A stretch of 64,000 bases of DNA, taken from positions 38,563 through 102,562 of the forward strand of contig JAJDCZ010000007.1 in the NCBI GenBank assembly GCA_029260555.1. The letters run 5' to 3'. The DNA is from Phycisphaerales bacterium. Its GTDB lineage: Bacteria; Planctomycetota; Phycisphaerae; Phycisphaerales; UBA1924. Positions 8,656-17,616 of the stretch are shown one piece after another; position 1 is the first letter of the stretch; each line of letters opens with the position of its first letter. The notes below the pieces were generated by a model, which saw nothing but the letters and a program-made list of their open reading frames with translations, had not been told where the DNA came from and searched no databases. Position numbers and translations under genes: made by a program.

Positions 8656-10542
8656 ATGTCAAAGCACCGACGAAACAACCTGTTCTTGCCAAGCTGCTCT
8701 TTCACACACAACACATCTCGTTTGTTTCGGATTGTGTTGATGCTGATCGTTCTGGCGGTGCTTGCCCAGCCTTCGGGGTGGGTGCTGGCCCAGCAGGATC
8801 AGATGGGTGAGGCTGGGGGAATGGGGGGGGCGGGAGAGGCACATGCAGCAAGTTCTGCTTCAGCGGTTCCTGCATCCAGGCAGGCCAACAATGTCGCGAT
8901 CATCACGATTCGCGGGCCGATCGACCGCATTACCGCTTTAAGTATCCGAAGGCGGATGAAGATTGCTGAGGATGCTGGGGCAGATGCGATTGTCTTTGAT
9001 CTGGACACACCGGGGGGTGAGCTTGGTGCGGTGCTTGATATCTCCAACATGATCAAGGCTTCGCCCATTCAGAACACGGTGGCATGGATCAATCCCAATG
9101 CTTATTCGGGAGGGGCGATTATTGCCCTTGCCTGCCGGGAGATTGTCACGAATGACCCAGCCACGATGGGTGATGCGCTCATCATTGCGATTTCATTCGG
9201 GATGCTCAATACACTGCCTGAAGCTGAGCGGCAGAAGATGCTCTCGCCCCTGATGGCTGAGGTTGTGGATTCCGCCCGGAGAAGAGGCTGGGATGAGTAT
9301 CTGGTTCAGGCATTTGTGACGCGGGGGGTCGAGCTCTGGTATGTACAGAATAAGGCTACAGGGCAGCGAATTTGTGTGGATCGAGCGGAATACGAAATTC
9401 TCTTTGGCGTTGAGCCTCCTCTGGGCGTGCCAAGGCTGACCTCTGCCAAAGCAGGTAAAGAAACATCCGCGCCTGTAACAGCAGATTCAACCGGACAAAG
9501 CCCCCCTGCTGCTGACACGGATTTCAAGCCGGCATCGCCCGGGCTCAATGCGATTGCTGAGCAAGTTTCAGGGGCCCAGGAACTCAGATCGACACGGCCC
9601 GTCATCTCGGAGGATCAACTTGATCAGTGGACATATCTTGAGCGAGTAACAGATGGTGCGGGTCCAATCGTCTTGAAGTCTGCCGACCTCAAGCACTACG
9701 GGTTTTCTTCTGCAATCATCACCGACGACACGCAACTGAGTGATTATTTCGCAGCCAGCAATGTCCGCAGGATCGATCGATCGTGGTCTGAAACATTGGC
9801 CCGGATGATGTCCAACATTGTGGTGCGAGGCTTGTTGATCGTGGTCTTTTTGATCGCGTTGTTCGTAGAAATGTCATCACCCGGAGTCGCCTTGCCCGGG
9901 AGCATCGCTGCGATTGCACTCATTGCATTGCTGGCTCCACCAATGCTTACCAATATGGCAAGCTGGTGGGAGATTATCGCCATCGCGATAGGCATCGCCT
10001 TGCTGTTTCTTGAAGTCTTTGTTTTGCCCGGGTTTGGCGTATTTGGTGTTGCGGGGCTGGTGTTGTTGTTTGGCGGGTTGATCTTTACCTTTGTTCCCGA
10101 GCCTTCGCAAGGCATGTTCCCCGATAGCCCGGGAGCGACGCGAGATCTGTTCAATGGCACCGCGACGGTGGTACTTGCGCTGGCCACATCCGGGGTGGGG
10201 ATGTATTTCATCTCGAAATACTTTGGTTCGATTCCGCTGCTGGGGAATCTGGTGCTCAAAGAAACCACGGGTGATTTTGATCTGCAGAGCGACATGCTCA
10301 GTGCCATGGAACCTGAAGAGGGGCACTCGTTGTCGATTGGCGACCTGGGAAAAACCACGACGGAGCTTCGGCCAGTTGGAAAGGCGATGTTCGATGGTTC
10401 GCTGGTGCTGGTCAAGGCAGCCTTCGGGTTTATCAATGCAGGGGTTGCGATCCGCGTGAGCGATATCGGAGATCTGGGGCAGCCAATCGTCGAGCCCTGT
10501 GAGGATAAATCAGCAGCGATGCAGGAAGGTGAAGACGCGTGA
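8656..10542 (+). CDS. NfeD-family membrane-bound serine protease (long form)
   Basis: ClpP/SppA-like membrane protease with a C-terminal NfeD part. A signal/anchor segment (RIVLMLIVLAVLAQ) is followed by a low-complexity stretch and then the protease domain. VAIITIRGPID and FDLDTPGGELGA are typical. The candidate catalytic serine is in NAYSGGA (residue 151 from this start), and a lysine in RQKML (194) aligns with the Ser-Lys dyad lysine of the archaeal homologue. About four TM helices follow near residues 390-520, then the C-terminal beta domain. The ATG at 8656 is chosen over a GTG at 8611. Its stop overlaps the next gene (GTGA). The insertion between protease and TM region is long and low in similarity. 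Confidence 0.85.
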   Translation: MSKHRRNNLFLPSCSFTHNTSRLFRIVLMLIVLAVLAQPSGWVLAQQDQMGEAGGMGGAGEAHAASSASAVPASRQANNVAIITIRGPIDRITALSIRRRMKIAEDAGADAIVFDLDTPGGELGAVLDISNMIKASPIQNTVAWINPNAYSGGAIIALACREIVTNDPATMGDALIIAISFGMLNTLPEAERQKMLSPLMAEVVDSARRRGWDEYLVQAFVTRGVELWYVQNKATGQRICVDRAEYEILFGVEPPLGVPRLTSAKAGKETSAPVTADSTGQSPPAADTDFKPASPGLNAIAEQVSGAQELRSTRPVISEDQLDQWTYLERVTDGAGPIVLKSADLKHYGFSSAIITDDTQLSDYFAASNVRRIDRSWSETLARMMSNIVVRGLLIVVFLIALFVEMSSPGVALPGSIAAIALIALLAPPMLTNMASWWEIIAIAIGIALLFLEVFVLPGFGVFGVAGLVLLFGGLIFTFVPEPSQGMFPDSPGATRDLFNGTATVVLALATSGVGMYFISKYFGSIPLLGNLVLKETTGDFDLQSDMLSAMEPEEGHSLSIGDLGKTTTELRPVGKAMFDGSLVLVKAAFGFINAGVAIRVSDIGDLGQPIVEPCEDKSAAMQEGEDA

Positions 10543-11063
10543 GCACAGAGGTTCTTTTGTTTGCAGGTCTTGGGCTGCTGGCACTTTCGATTTTTCTGGT
10601 CATGGCTGAGCTTTTCATCCCAAGCGGGGGTGTGATCGCAGCCATCGCGTCTGTCAGTGCCATCGCGGGCGTTGTGAGCCTTTTCCGTGTTTCAACGATG
10701 TGGGGTGTCACGGGGCTGTTGGCGGTGATCATTCTTGGCCCCATCGCGTTTAACTTTGCTCTGAAAATCTGGCCCAATACGCCAGTCGGACGACGGATTC
10801 TCCATGGCACGCTCAGCGAGGCTGATCTCCGCGCCAAGGAAGAGGCTGAGATTGCCCAGCGAGATCAATGGAAATCGCTTTTAGACCAAACCGGCGAGAC
10901 GCTGACTGCGCTTCGGCCCATAGGAACGATTCGCATTAGCGATCAGCGGTACGATGCTCTGGCTGAGTCTGCATCGATTCCTGCGGGTACACCGATCCGT
11001 GTGGTCGAGGTTCAAGGCAGGCAGATCAAGGTTCGAGCGGTGGATGCAACAGATTCATCCTGA
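10539..11063 (+). CDS. NfeD-family membrane protein (short form)
   Basis: Short NfeD-like protein of 174 residues that begins with a GTG overlapping the stop of the long NfeD gene. Two or three hydrophobic segments (LLFAGLGLLALSIFLVM; VIAAIASVSAIAGVVSLF; VTGLLAVIILGPIAFNFAL) occupy the first half. The C-terminal half carries the NfeD OB-fold beta domain (GETLTALRPIGTIRISDQRYDALAES.SIPAGTPIRVVEVQGRQIKVRAV). NfeD proteins work with SPFH proteins in membrane quality control, and a flotillin gene follows directly. The TALRP.G...I motif is also present in the C-terminus of the preceding protein. Confidence 0.87.
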   Translation: MSTEVLLFAGLGLLALSIFLVMAELFIPSGGVIAAIASVSAIAGVVSLFRVSTMWGVTGLLAVIILGPIAFNFALKIWPNTPVGRRILHGTLSEADLRAKEEAEIAQRDQWKSLLDQTGETLTALRPIGTIRISDQRYDALAESASIPAGTPIRVVEVQGRQIKVRAVDATDSS

Positions 11064-11141
11064 TTCTGGGCGTGATGTGTGAAGTAAGGCAAGATCAGGC
11101 CGCCGCTCCGGCTCAACAGGTTGTATACTAAAAGACACATT

Positions 11142-11157
11142 GTCCGACCTATCGGAC
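11142..11157. promoter_or_regulatory. inverted repeat upstream of floA
   Basis: Six-base arms GTCCGA and TCGGAC separated by four bases, 21 bases before the chosen floA start. The arms are perfect. It may be a small mRNA hairpin or a regulator site between nfeD and floA. There is no T-run behind it, so it does not look like a terminator. Confidence 0.3.
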
Positions 11158-11177
11158 GCTCAAGGAGACTCAGGAAG

Positions 11178-12200
11178 ATGCCGAACGCTTTTCTCATCGT
11201 CGTGCTTATTGTGGTTGGTCTGGTTGCGCTGATCTTGCTGTTTCTTGTGGGACAGTTCATCAATCTGTACATTCAAGCACTGGTTTCTGATGCTCGCGTG
11301 GGCATGCTGGAACTGGTGGGGATGAGGCTTCGCAAGGTCGATATCCGCACCATCGTGTTCAGTCGCATTCGGGCCAAGAAGGCTGGCATGGCGATTCCCA
11401 CGAATGAGCTGGAATCTCATTACATGGCAGGAGGGCGAGTACCCAATGTGGTATCGGCGCTTATATCTGCCAAGAAGGCGGGCATTGAGTTGCCTTGGGG
11501 TGTTGCCACTGCAATTGATCTGGCGGGTCGAGATATTCTGGACGCTGTGAATACGAGTGTGAATCCAAAGGTCATTGACTGCCCGGACAATAACTCGCCG
11601 ATGGATCGTCTTGATGCAGTGGCAAAGGATGGTATTCGACTTTTATGTAAAGCCCGCGTGACGGTTCGCACCAACCTGGCGAGTCTGGTGGGTGGTGCGG
11701 GTGAGGAAACCGTTATTGCTCGCGTTGGCCAGGCGATTGTCAGTGCGATTGGCTCCGCACCAACTTACAAAAATGTACTTGAAAACCCTGATGAGATTGC
11801 ACACCGGGCGTTGAGTTCCGGGCTTGATTCGGGCACTGCGTTTGAAATTCTGTCTGTGGACATCGCGGATATTTCTGTTGCTGGTGTAGACCGCGAAGCC
11901 AATGTGGGTGCCAAACTCCAGGCTGAGCAGGCTGAAGCTGACAAGCACCGCTTCCAGGCTGAAGCTGAAAAACGCCGAGCCATGGCTGTTGCACAAGAGC
12001 AGGAATACATGGCTGAGATTCAGAAGAATAAAGCCCAGGTAGTTCTGGCAGAGGCTGAGGTTCCAAAGGCCATGGCTGAAGCATTCCGCAGCGGCAACAT
12101 GGGCATCATGGACTACTACCGCATGAAGAACATCCAGTCTGACACGAATATGAGGTCTTCCATCGCGGGTGATCAGGAAGACTCCATCCGCGACAAATAG
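11178..12200 (+). CDS. floA: flotillin-like protein FloA (SPFH domain)
   Basis: Membrane scaffold protein of the FloA/YqfA type, 340 residues (family about 330). One N-terminal membrane segment ([21 protein letters not shown]) is followed by the family block [15 protein letters not shown] and the SPFH domain. An EA-rich coiled coil ([30 protein letters not shown]) and the C-terminal [26 protein letters not shown] follow, all typical of FloA. The ATG at 11178 has AAGGAG about 9 bases before it and removes an extra 19-residue leader. The nfeD-nfeD-floA order mirrors Bacillus yqeZ-yqfAB and implies joint work on membrane microdomains. Confidence 0.93.
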   Translation: MPNAFLIVVLIVVGLVALILLFLVGQFINLYIQALVSDARVGMLELVGMRLRKVDIRTIVFSRIRAKKAGMAIPTNELESHYMAGGRVPNVVSALISAKKAGIELPWGVATAIDLAGRDILDAVNTSVNPKVIDCPDNNSPMDRLDAVAKDGIRLLCKARVTVRTNLASLVGGAGEETVIARVGQAIVSAIGSAPTYKNVLENPDEIAHRALSSGLDSGTAFEILSVDIADISVAGVDREANVGAKLQAEQAEADKHRFQAEAEKRRAMAVAQEQEYMAEIQKNKAQVVLAEAEVPKAMAEAFRSGNMGIMDYYRMKNIQSDTNMRSSIAGDQEDSIRDK

Positions 12201-12220
12201 CCATGATCAGAAGAGTCGCT

Positions 12221-12889
12221 TCAGCCTGCTGCTGACTGATTTTGCTTTTCGCTCTGATGCGTCTTGACCTGTTTGATCAGATTCTCAACGCGGTGTCTTC
12301 GATAGGTTTCGCTCGTCCAGATTGAAACACGAGATTGTGCTCTTTGCTGTTGACGCTGAGGCTCATTGCCAACTGAATCTTGTGCTTCGCTGCGAGATGT
12401 ATCAATCCGGCGGTGTACAGGCTTGCTTGAGAGTCCGGTTGGCATCAACAATGTCTCTGCGCCGAGCGGGCTCAAATGCTGGTAATTGTTGTTTGTTCTG
12501 AGTCCGTTTTCAGCAAGAGGCTGACCAATGTGAAATACCGTACCCGGTGGCACATCCGTCTTCAGCCCACGCCTGGTGGGGATGTAGACACTTCGCGGAA
12601 ACACCGCTCGCAGGGCGCCGTTGATGCGCATAAGCATGTCATCGGTGTGGCCTTGATTCGCATTGAAACGAAACTGGTCAGCACTGCCAGGCACACGGTA
12701 AACGCGCTCAAACCCCGTTGGCAGGCGCAGATCCTCAGGAAGAATGCGATGACTTTGACCCAACGGCCCAATATCTTCGATCGTCTGCTCGACAGGCTTC
12801 AGGTCCTGTGCTTCTGCTCTGCTTGCACAAAACGCCGTGATCGTCAGCAGCGTGATCAATGGGGGGATTCCTTGCGCTTTGAACTTCAT
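12221..12889 (-). CDS. secreted hypothetical protein
   Basis: Not recognised. A clear signal peptide (MKFKAQGIPPLITLLTITAFCASRAEA, cleavage probably after AEA) marks it as exported. The mature part, about 195 residues, has a middle section with GSADQFRFNANQGHTDDMLMRINGALRAVFPRS and DVPPGTVFHIGQPL, and a Gln/Arg-rich tail. AAGGAG lies about 7 bases upstream of the ATG at 12889, which decides the start over an upstream in-frame codon at 12907. It begins 22 bases downstream of the TonB-like gene on the same strand, so the two are probably co-transcribed and may act together in the envelope. Confidence 0.7.
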   Translation of the reverse strand: MKFKAQGIPPLITLLTITAFCASRAEAQDLKPVEQTIEDIGPLGQSHRILPEDLRLPTGFERVYRVPGSADQFRFNANQGHTDDMLMRINGALRAVFPRSVYIPTRRGLKTDVPPGTVFHIGQPLAENGLRTNNNYQHLSPLGAETLLMPTGLSSKPVHRRIDTSRSEAQDSVGNEPQRQQQRAQSRVSIWTSETYRRHRVENLIKQVKTHQSEKQNQSAAG

Positions 12890-12911
12890 GACACTCCTTA
12901 TCGGCACATCG

Positions 12912-13892
12912 TCAGTGCAGGATGATCCGCATGATCAGCGTCACACCAGCATCAGGATCATTGGCAGCGAGTTTGTCAAGGGCTTTGCCTTTGGCTTTCC
13001 AGCGGTAGATCGCATTGAGCAGAGGCTCGTTGAGGTTACGCCCCCCAGCATCAAGGCCGGGCATGAACTCTGCATTGGAAACGAGGCCATTTTTACCAAA
13101 TGTGATGCTCACGACCGGATTGCGTGGGCTTGCCAGCACGCGAGTGGTATCACTCCAGCGCGGTCTGACGGTAGTGATGTCCAGGCCTTGGGCAGCGACG
13201 GGTTTGCCGGGCTCAACCTTGATGGCTTTTTTAAGAGCTGTAGCGATTGACTCTTTCTTTGATTTGACACCAGGATCTTGCCTTGCAGCACCGCCTGAGA
13301 TCGGGGTTTGGGTGGTGTCCGCGGATTGACCCTCAGAGGCTCTTTGAGGCGTGGTGGATTGTTCGCTGGCAGACTTTGCTGAACTGGATTGTGACGAGTT
13401 TTCCGGGTTGACAGCGATCAGCGGTCGAAGTCTGGTGCGTAGAGCACGCTGAACCGAAATCGCATCGGGCGCGGGCTGATGAAGGCTGGTGGTAATCACG
13501 GAAGGCTCTGCCTGGGGCTTGATTTCATGAGGCTGAGGCTTGTCAGCTTGATGTGAATCCGTGCTGGTTTGAGCTGATTTTTGCTCCTGAGAGGTTGCTG
13601 GGGGTGTTGGAGTGATTTGACCCTGTTCAGGAGAAAGGGCTGCCTGCTCGATTTCGGATTTCTCAGCTTTATGTTCTGTGGGAGTCTCAAAGCCGACCCA
13701 GGTCATGGTGATGGCCTGTGACTTTTCTATGCCCAATATGCTGGGTCGAGGCTTGGATGGGGTGGGTGAGAGCCTTGGAAGCTGATTATTTGCACTTGCA
13801 AAACCAGTGATCAAACCAAGCGCCAGCGTGTGCAGCACGAGGCTGATCAGCCCGTAAAACACAAGGGACCACCTAGCGGGGGACTGTTGCAT
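12912..13892 (-). CDS. TonB-like periplasm-spanning protein
   Basis: Has the TonB layout: a short N-terminal cytoplasmic stretch, one membrane segment (LVFYGLISLVLHTLALGLITGF, residues 9-31), then a long Pro/Gln/Ser/Lys-rich extension (about 40-200). A compact C-terminal domain (about 235-326) ends RNPVVSITFGKNGLVSNAEFM.GLDAGGRNLNEPLLNAIYRWKAKGKAL..., resembling the TonB C-terminal fold. Length 326. Energy transducers of this kind work with ExbB/ExbD; an ExbD-like gene lies 2 kb away on the same strand, but no exbB is seen. The classification rests on layout rather than a strong motif, and a TolA-like or purely structural role is possible. Confidence 0.6.
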   Translation of the reverse strand: MQQSPARWSLVFYGLISLVLHTLALGLITGFASANNQLPRLSPTPSKPRPSILGIEKSQAITMTWVGFETPTEHKAEKSEIEQAALSPEQGQITPTPPATSQEQKSAQTSTDSHQADKPQPHEIKPQAEPSVITTSLHQPAPDAISVQRALRTRLRPLIAVNPENSSQSSSAKSASEQSTTPQRASEGQSADTTQTPISGGAARQDPGVKSKKESIATALKKAIKVEPGKPVAAQGLDITTVRPRWSDTTRVLASPRNPVVSITFGKNGLVSNAEFMPGLDAGGRNLNEPLLNAIYRWKAKGKALDKLAANDPDAGVTLIMRIILH

Positions 13893-14083
13893 GACATAAG
13901 GATATCGGGTTTGATCTCATCAATCACCAAAAACATCGGAATAAACCCGCAGCATTGGCGTGTTGTAGTCGGTATGCTTGGCAAAGGGGCCGTCTGATTT
14001 GTCGGACCTGAGAGCATGGAAATGCCTGGTATTGATCCAGCAATGCAGATGACCAGCACACGGACTTTTTCAAGGAGCCTGAT

Positions 14084-15784
14084 ATGGCACGACTGAATAA
14101 AATAAAAACGATCTCGGCAGCTGCATTGATTGCGGTGGCTTTTTCATCACCTGCACTGGCTCTGAATGGCAATGCCAGCGAGCCTGACGGGCTTGCGGTG
14201 GGGAAACAGGCCCCCGCGCTCAGTGTGGAGAAATGGGTTAAGGGTTCATCGGTAGCGAGCCTTGAAAAGGGCCAGGTCTATGTGGTGGAGTTCTGGGCGA
14301 CCTGGTGCCCACCTTGCCGAGCAAGCATTCCTCACCTGAGTGAGATTCAGAAAAAGTATGGCCAGGATGTGACCGTCATCGGGGTCGCGGGCTTTGAACG
14401 GCCCAAGACTGATGAAGCTCGCCTGAGTGGTCTGGAAAAGTTTGTCACAGACTGGGATGACAAAATGCAATATACGGTCGCTTACGATGGCGATCGTTCC
14501 ATGGCCAAGGACTGGATGGAAGCTGCGGGAGAGAATGGCATTCCTACCGCGTTTGTGATCAATGCTGCGGGTCTGATTTCCTATATTGGTGGCCCTCGCG
14601 AGGATGGGATGGAAGTTGCCTTGAAAAAAGCACTCGCACAAGCAGATCAGCCTCGGGTGAAAAAATCCAAAAAGGCCAAGGTGTCGGTTAAAAAAGCTGG
14701 GGAGGCAAAAAAAGTTGATGCCACAAAGCAGGCTGCGGTTGAACGCCCTTACGAGTTGATGGTCGGCGATCGTGCTCCGGGCATGTTCATCGCTCAGTGG
14801 CTCAAAGGCGAGCCTGTTACCGAGTTCCAGGCTGACCATGTTTATGTCGTGGAGTTGTGGGCGACATGGTGTGGGCCTTGCATCCGAGGGATTCCCCACC
14901 TGACCGAGCTTCAGAAGAAGTACAACGAAGAGAACAAGAAAGTCACCATCATCGGCGTGAATATCTGGGAAGAGGATGGCTTGGAAAAAGCACCACCCTT
15001 TGTTGAATCCCAGGGCGATCGCATGAACTACACCGTTGCGGTGCAAGATGGCAAGAAAATGGAAAATGCCTGGATGAAAAAAGCGGGACAGAATGGCATC
15101 CCCGCAGCCTTCATCGTCGATGGCAAGGGTCGAATCGCATGGATCGGGCACCCCTCATACGCTGAAGCCAACACCTCCATGATCACCCAGGACATGGGCG
15201 AAGCAATCGATCAGATCCTGGCAGGAACCTATGACATCGAAAAAGCATCCGGGGTCTACTTCAAGTCAACCATCAATCAGGCCAAGGGCGAAAAGATCCT
15301 TGCTTCCATGCAAAGTGCTGCACAGGCAGGCGAATGGGACACCGTGATTGAAGGATTTGACAAGCTCTTTGTGCTTGATCTCAAGCAGTATGGACAGTTT
15401 TCTGCCAGCAAGTTCCAGATTCTGGCTGCCAACATGCAGGATTACGACAAGGCGTATGCCTGGGCACGCGAAGCTGCAGCGGGGATCTCCAGTGAAGACG
15501 CTCTGGTCCTCAACGCGATCGCATACATGATTCTTGAGCACCCGCAGATCGAAAAACGCGACAACGATCTGGCTCTTGAGCTGGCAACCAAGGCTGACAA
15601 GATCGCCAAGCACACGGATGCATCGATCGTCGATACCATTGCTCGAGCCTACTTCAAGACCAACCAGCTCGACAAGGCCATTGAGCATCAGACCGAAGCG
15701 GTCTCGCTTGCAGAAGACGAGCAGCTCAAGACACAACTCCAGAAGACACTGGACGAGTACCTCCATGCCAAAGGCGACGGCTGA
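14084..15784 (+). CDS. exported protein with two TlpA/ResA thioredoxin domains and C-terminal TPR-like region
   Basis: Periplasmic thiol-disulfide protein of 566 residues. The signal peptide ends at about ALA (residues 1-27). Thioredoxin domain 1 carries WATWCPPC (cysteines 75 and 78) with a later GIPTAFVIN cis-Pro region. Domain 2 carries WATWCGPC (about residue 263) and GIPAAFIVD. A Lys/Ala-rich linker (about 185-220) joins them. The C-terminal 160 residues are helical with repeats like YDKAYAWAREAA and LDKAIEHQTEAVSLAEDEQLKTQL, i.e. TPR-like. The different CPPC and CGPC active sites suggest two redox roles in one chain. It is monocistronic: a divergent intergenic region lies upstream and a strong terminator downstream. 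Confidence 0.88.
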   Translation: MARLNKIKTISAAALIAVAFSSPALALNGNASEPDGLAVGKQAPALSVEKWVKGSSVASLEKGQVYVVEFWATWCPPCRASIPHLSEIQKKYGQDVTVIGVAGFERPKTDEARLSGLEKFVTDWDDKMQYTVAYDGDRSMAKDWMEAAGENGIPTAFVINAAGLISYIGGPREDGMEVALKKALAQADQPRVKKSKKAKVSVKKAGEAKKVDATKQAAVERPYELMVGDRAPGMFIAQWLKGEPVTEFQADHVYVVELWATWCGPCIRGIPHLTELQKKYNEENKKVTIIGVNIWEEDGLEKAPPFVESQGDRMNYTVAVQDGKKMENAWMKKAGQNGIPAAFIVDGKGRIAWIGHPSYAEANTSMITQDMGEAIDQILAGTYDIEKASGVYFKSTINQAKGEKILASMQSAAQAGEWDTVIEGFDKLFVLDLKQYGQFSASKFQILAANMQDYDKAYAWAREAAAGISSEDALVLNAIAYMILEHPQIEKRDNDLALELATKADKIAKHTDASIVDTIARAYFKTNQLDKAIEHQTEAVSLAEDEQLKTQLQKTLDEYLHAKGDG

Positions 15785-15812
15785 TTATCTAACCAACTTC
15801 TGAATCACTACA

Positions 15813-15838
15813 AACCCGCGATTGATCGCGGGTTTTTT
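15813..15838 (+). terminator. rho-independent terminator after the TlpA-domain gene
   Basis: Nine-base-pair stem (AACCCGCGA with TCGCGGGTT), four-base loop TTGA, then a T-run overlapping the stem end, 28 bases past the stop codon at 15784. Confidence 0.9.
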
Positions 15839-15853
15839 CATGCTCCTTCACAA

Positions 15854-16279
15854 TCAGGGAGCTTCGGTCTCAACAGATTCAATCTGCCCAAGCAGTGCGA
15901 TCTTGTCGATCCCGCCCGATGCCAGCACAGATGCAATGTGGGCAAAGTCGCCGGTTCGGCTTGATTCGTCTGCTGCGATCCAGATCGTTTGAGTGCCCAA
16001 CTCTTCCTGCAATGCTTTGACTGCATCGACAAGCTCATCGATCACAATGGGTTTGCCATTGAGTTGCACCTGGCCTTGTGCTGAAAGAGCGATGGTGATC
16101 GTCTGCTGTGCTTTGGCAGGTTCACCTGAGGTGATGCCCGGCAGCGAGATGTTCAAAAACTCGGCGCGAACCATCAGAACCATCGAAAAAATGAAAAAAG
16201 TCAACAACAAAAAGACCACATCCAGCAGCGGCGTCATTTCCATGCGCGGCTCTGGCATCCCCCGCTCCGCCCGCTTCAT
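15854..16279 (-). CDS. ExbD/TolR-family biopolymer transport protein
   Basis: ExbD/TolR-type inner-membrane protein of 141 residues (family about 140). A short N-terminal cytoplasmic part ends PEPRMEMTPLLDVVF, in which the aspartate of the TPLLDVVF membrane motif is the proton-path residue of the family. One TM helix (LLLTFFIFSMVLMV) and a periplasmic domain follow (QGQVQLNGKPIVIDELVDAVKAL). The start at 16279 overlaps the stop of the glycosyltransferase gene (ATGA). No ExbB/TolQ gene is seen in the window, so its motor partner must be encoded elsewhere. The TonB-like protein at 12912-13892 is the natural candidate client. Confidence 0.87.
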   Translation of the reverse strand: MKRAERGMPEPRMEMTPLLDVVFLLLTFFIFSMVLMVRAEFLNISLPGITSGEPAKAQQTITIALSAQGQVQLNGKPIVIDELVDAVKALQEELGTQTIWIAADESSRTGDFAHIASVLASGGIDKIALLGQIESVETEAP

Positions 16280-17565
16280 GACTGACTCATCTTTTTGCCA
16301 GTCGGCATGATTGCTTTTGGCTCGGTTTGTGATGGTTTCTGGCGAAGCTCTCGTTCGTATGACCGCCCGCCCCACCGCGTTGGTTCGCCTCTGGTCAGAT
16401 CTCGAGCAGCTCGACTTTTAATTGACCCCACCAGCCATGCTCCAACGGGATATCCAATGACTGCTATCAATGGAACTCGACCCATGGTAAAGCACCGATT
16501 GAGCGCAACTGCCTGTATACCAAGCCCAAGAATTCCGATACCAAATGCTGCAACCATCCACACATCGTATCCATTAAGCCAGATCGTGAACGCAGTCAGC
16601 ATTATGCTGATCAAACAGGTAAACGGCATCACCGAACCAGCAACACGGACACGAAGGGCTGCCCGCTTAAGTCGATCGGCGCGTCTCTTGGCTGATTCCG
16701 TGTAAATTCTTTTCCATCCCTTGCAGAACTGCTCAAAAGAGTCGTACATCGAGCAGGTGAGCATGCCATCTGCCATCAGAACTCCAGTGCTCAGCTCAGC
16801 CTGCTCCATGAGTCTTGCCAGTGCCAGATCTTCCAGCAGTTCTTCGTGCACAGCTTCGTGACCACCGACGGTCTGGTAGGCATCCTTTGTGAACATCATG
16901 AACTGGCCGTTGGCAAAGGCTCGCCTGTCATCAGGGCGATTGGCACGAATCAGCGGGTATTGATAGAGCAGCTCAAAGCCCGCAGCGGGCTGAACCACAT
17001 ACTCGAACCATCGCCCATATGTCAGCGTGCTGAGCAGACTCAGCAGGCCCAGTGATTGCTCACGCATGATCGCGACCGTGGCACGCAGACATTCAGGCGC
17101 GAAGATTGTGTCCGCATCGGCAAAGAGCAGATAATCCGACGACTCACACCCGCTGGATTCAGCCATGGCGTGACACACCGCGTTGACCTTTCCCGCCCAG
17201 TCCGTGGGACAGGCGGAGATCGAAACGATCTCAAAGCGGTCATCATCACCAATTGCATCAAAAGCGAGTGCTTCAGTCTCATCGGTACAACGATCGAGCG
17301 CCAGCACCACACGCAGTTTTTCATGGTCTTGTGCTTTGAGAGATGCAATAAGCCCTGCGATCTTTGAGGCTTCATTGTGCGCGGGAATGATCACGCAAAC
17401 CGAGCGTTCTTCGTCCTGCTCACTGGCAAACTGAAGGCCATCGCGAGCAGTGAGCAGTTTGCGTTTTGTGCGCGTTGCGTGGTAGATCACCGTTATCCAG
17501 TATGAGGCTCCAACGAGAATCCCCGCGCTGAATATACTTGTCAGAATTTGAAGTTGTATGATCAT
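16276..17565 (-). CDS. membrane glycosyltransferase, family 2 (HpnB-like)
   Basis: Family 2 glycosyltransferase of 429 residues. An N-terminal membrane segment (ILTSIFSAGILVGASYWITVIY) precedes the GT-A domain: VCVIIPAHNEA, the DxD-type metal site FADADT (150-152), ELLEDLALAR supplying the catalytic acid, and QFCKGWKRIY near the acceptor motif. Three C-terminal TM segments follow. The arrangement resembles hopene-associated glycosyltransferase HpnB, but no hopanoid genes are nearby, so the substrate is unknown. It is divergent from nnrE, with about 50 bases between the starts, so promoters must overlap there. Confidence 0.83.
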   Translation of the reverse strand: MIIQLQILTSIFSAGILVGASYWITVIYHATRTKRKLLTARDGLQFASEQDEERSVCVIIPAHNEASKIAGLIASLKAQDHEKLRVVLALDRCTDETEALAFDAIGDDDRFEIVSISACPTDWAGKVNAVCHAMAESSGCESSDYLLFADADTIFAPECLRATVAIMREQSLGLLSLLSTLTYGRWFEYVVQPAAGFELLYQYPLIRANRPDDRRAFANGQFMMFTKDAYQTVGGHEAVHEELLEDLALARLMEQAELSTGVLMADGMLTCSMYDSFEQFCKGWKRIYTESAKRRADRLKRAALRVRVAGSVMPFTCLISIMLTAFTIWLNGYDVWMVAAFGIGILGLGIQAVALNRCFTMGRVPLIAVIGYPVGAWLVGSIKSRAARDLTRGEPTRWGGRSYERELRQKPSQTEPKAIMPTGKKMSQS

Positions 17566-17616
17566 CTTTGCTGGCAGATCATTGACTCAGCATCCTCTCT
17601 GGTACACTCTGGTGAT

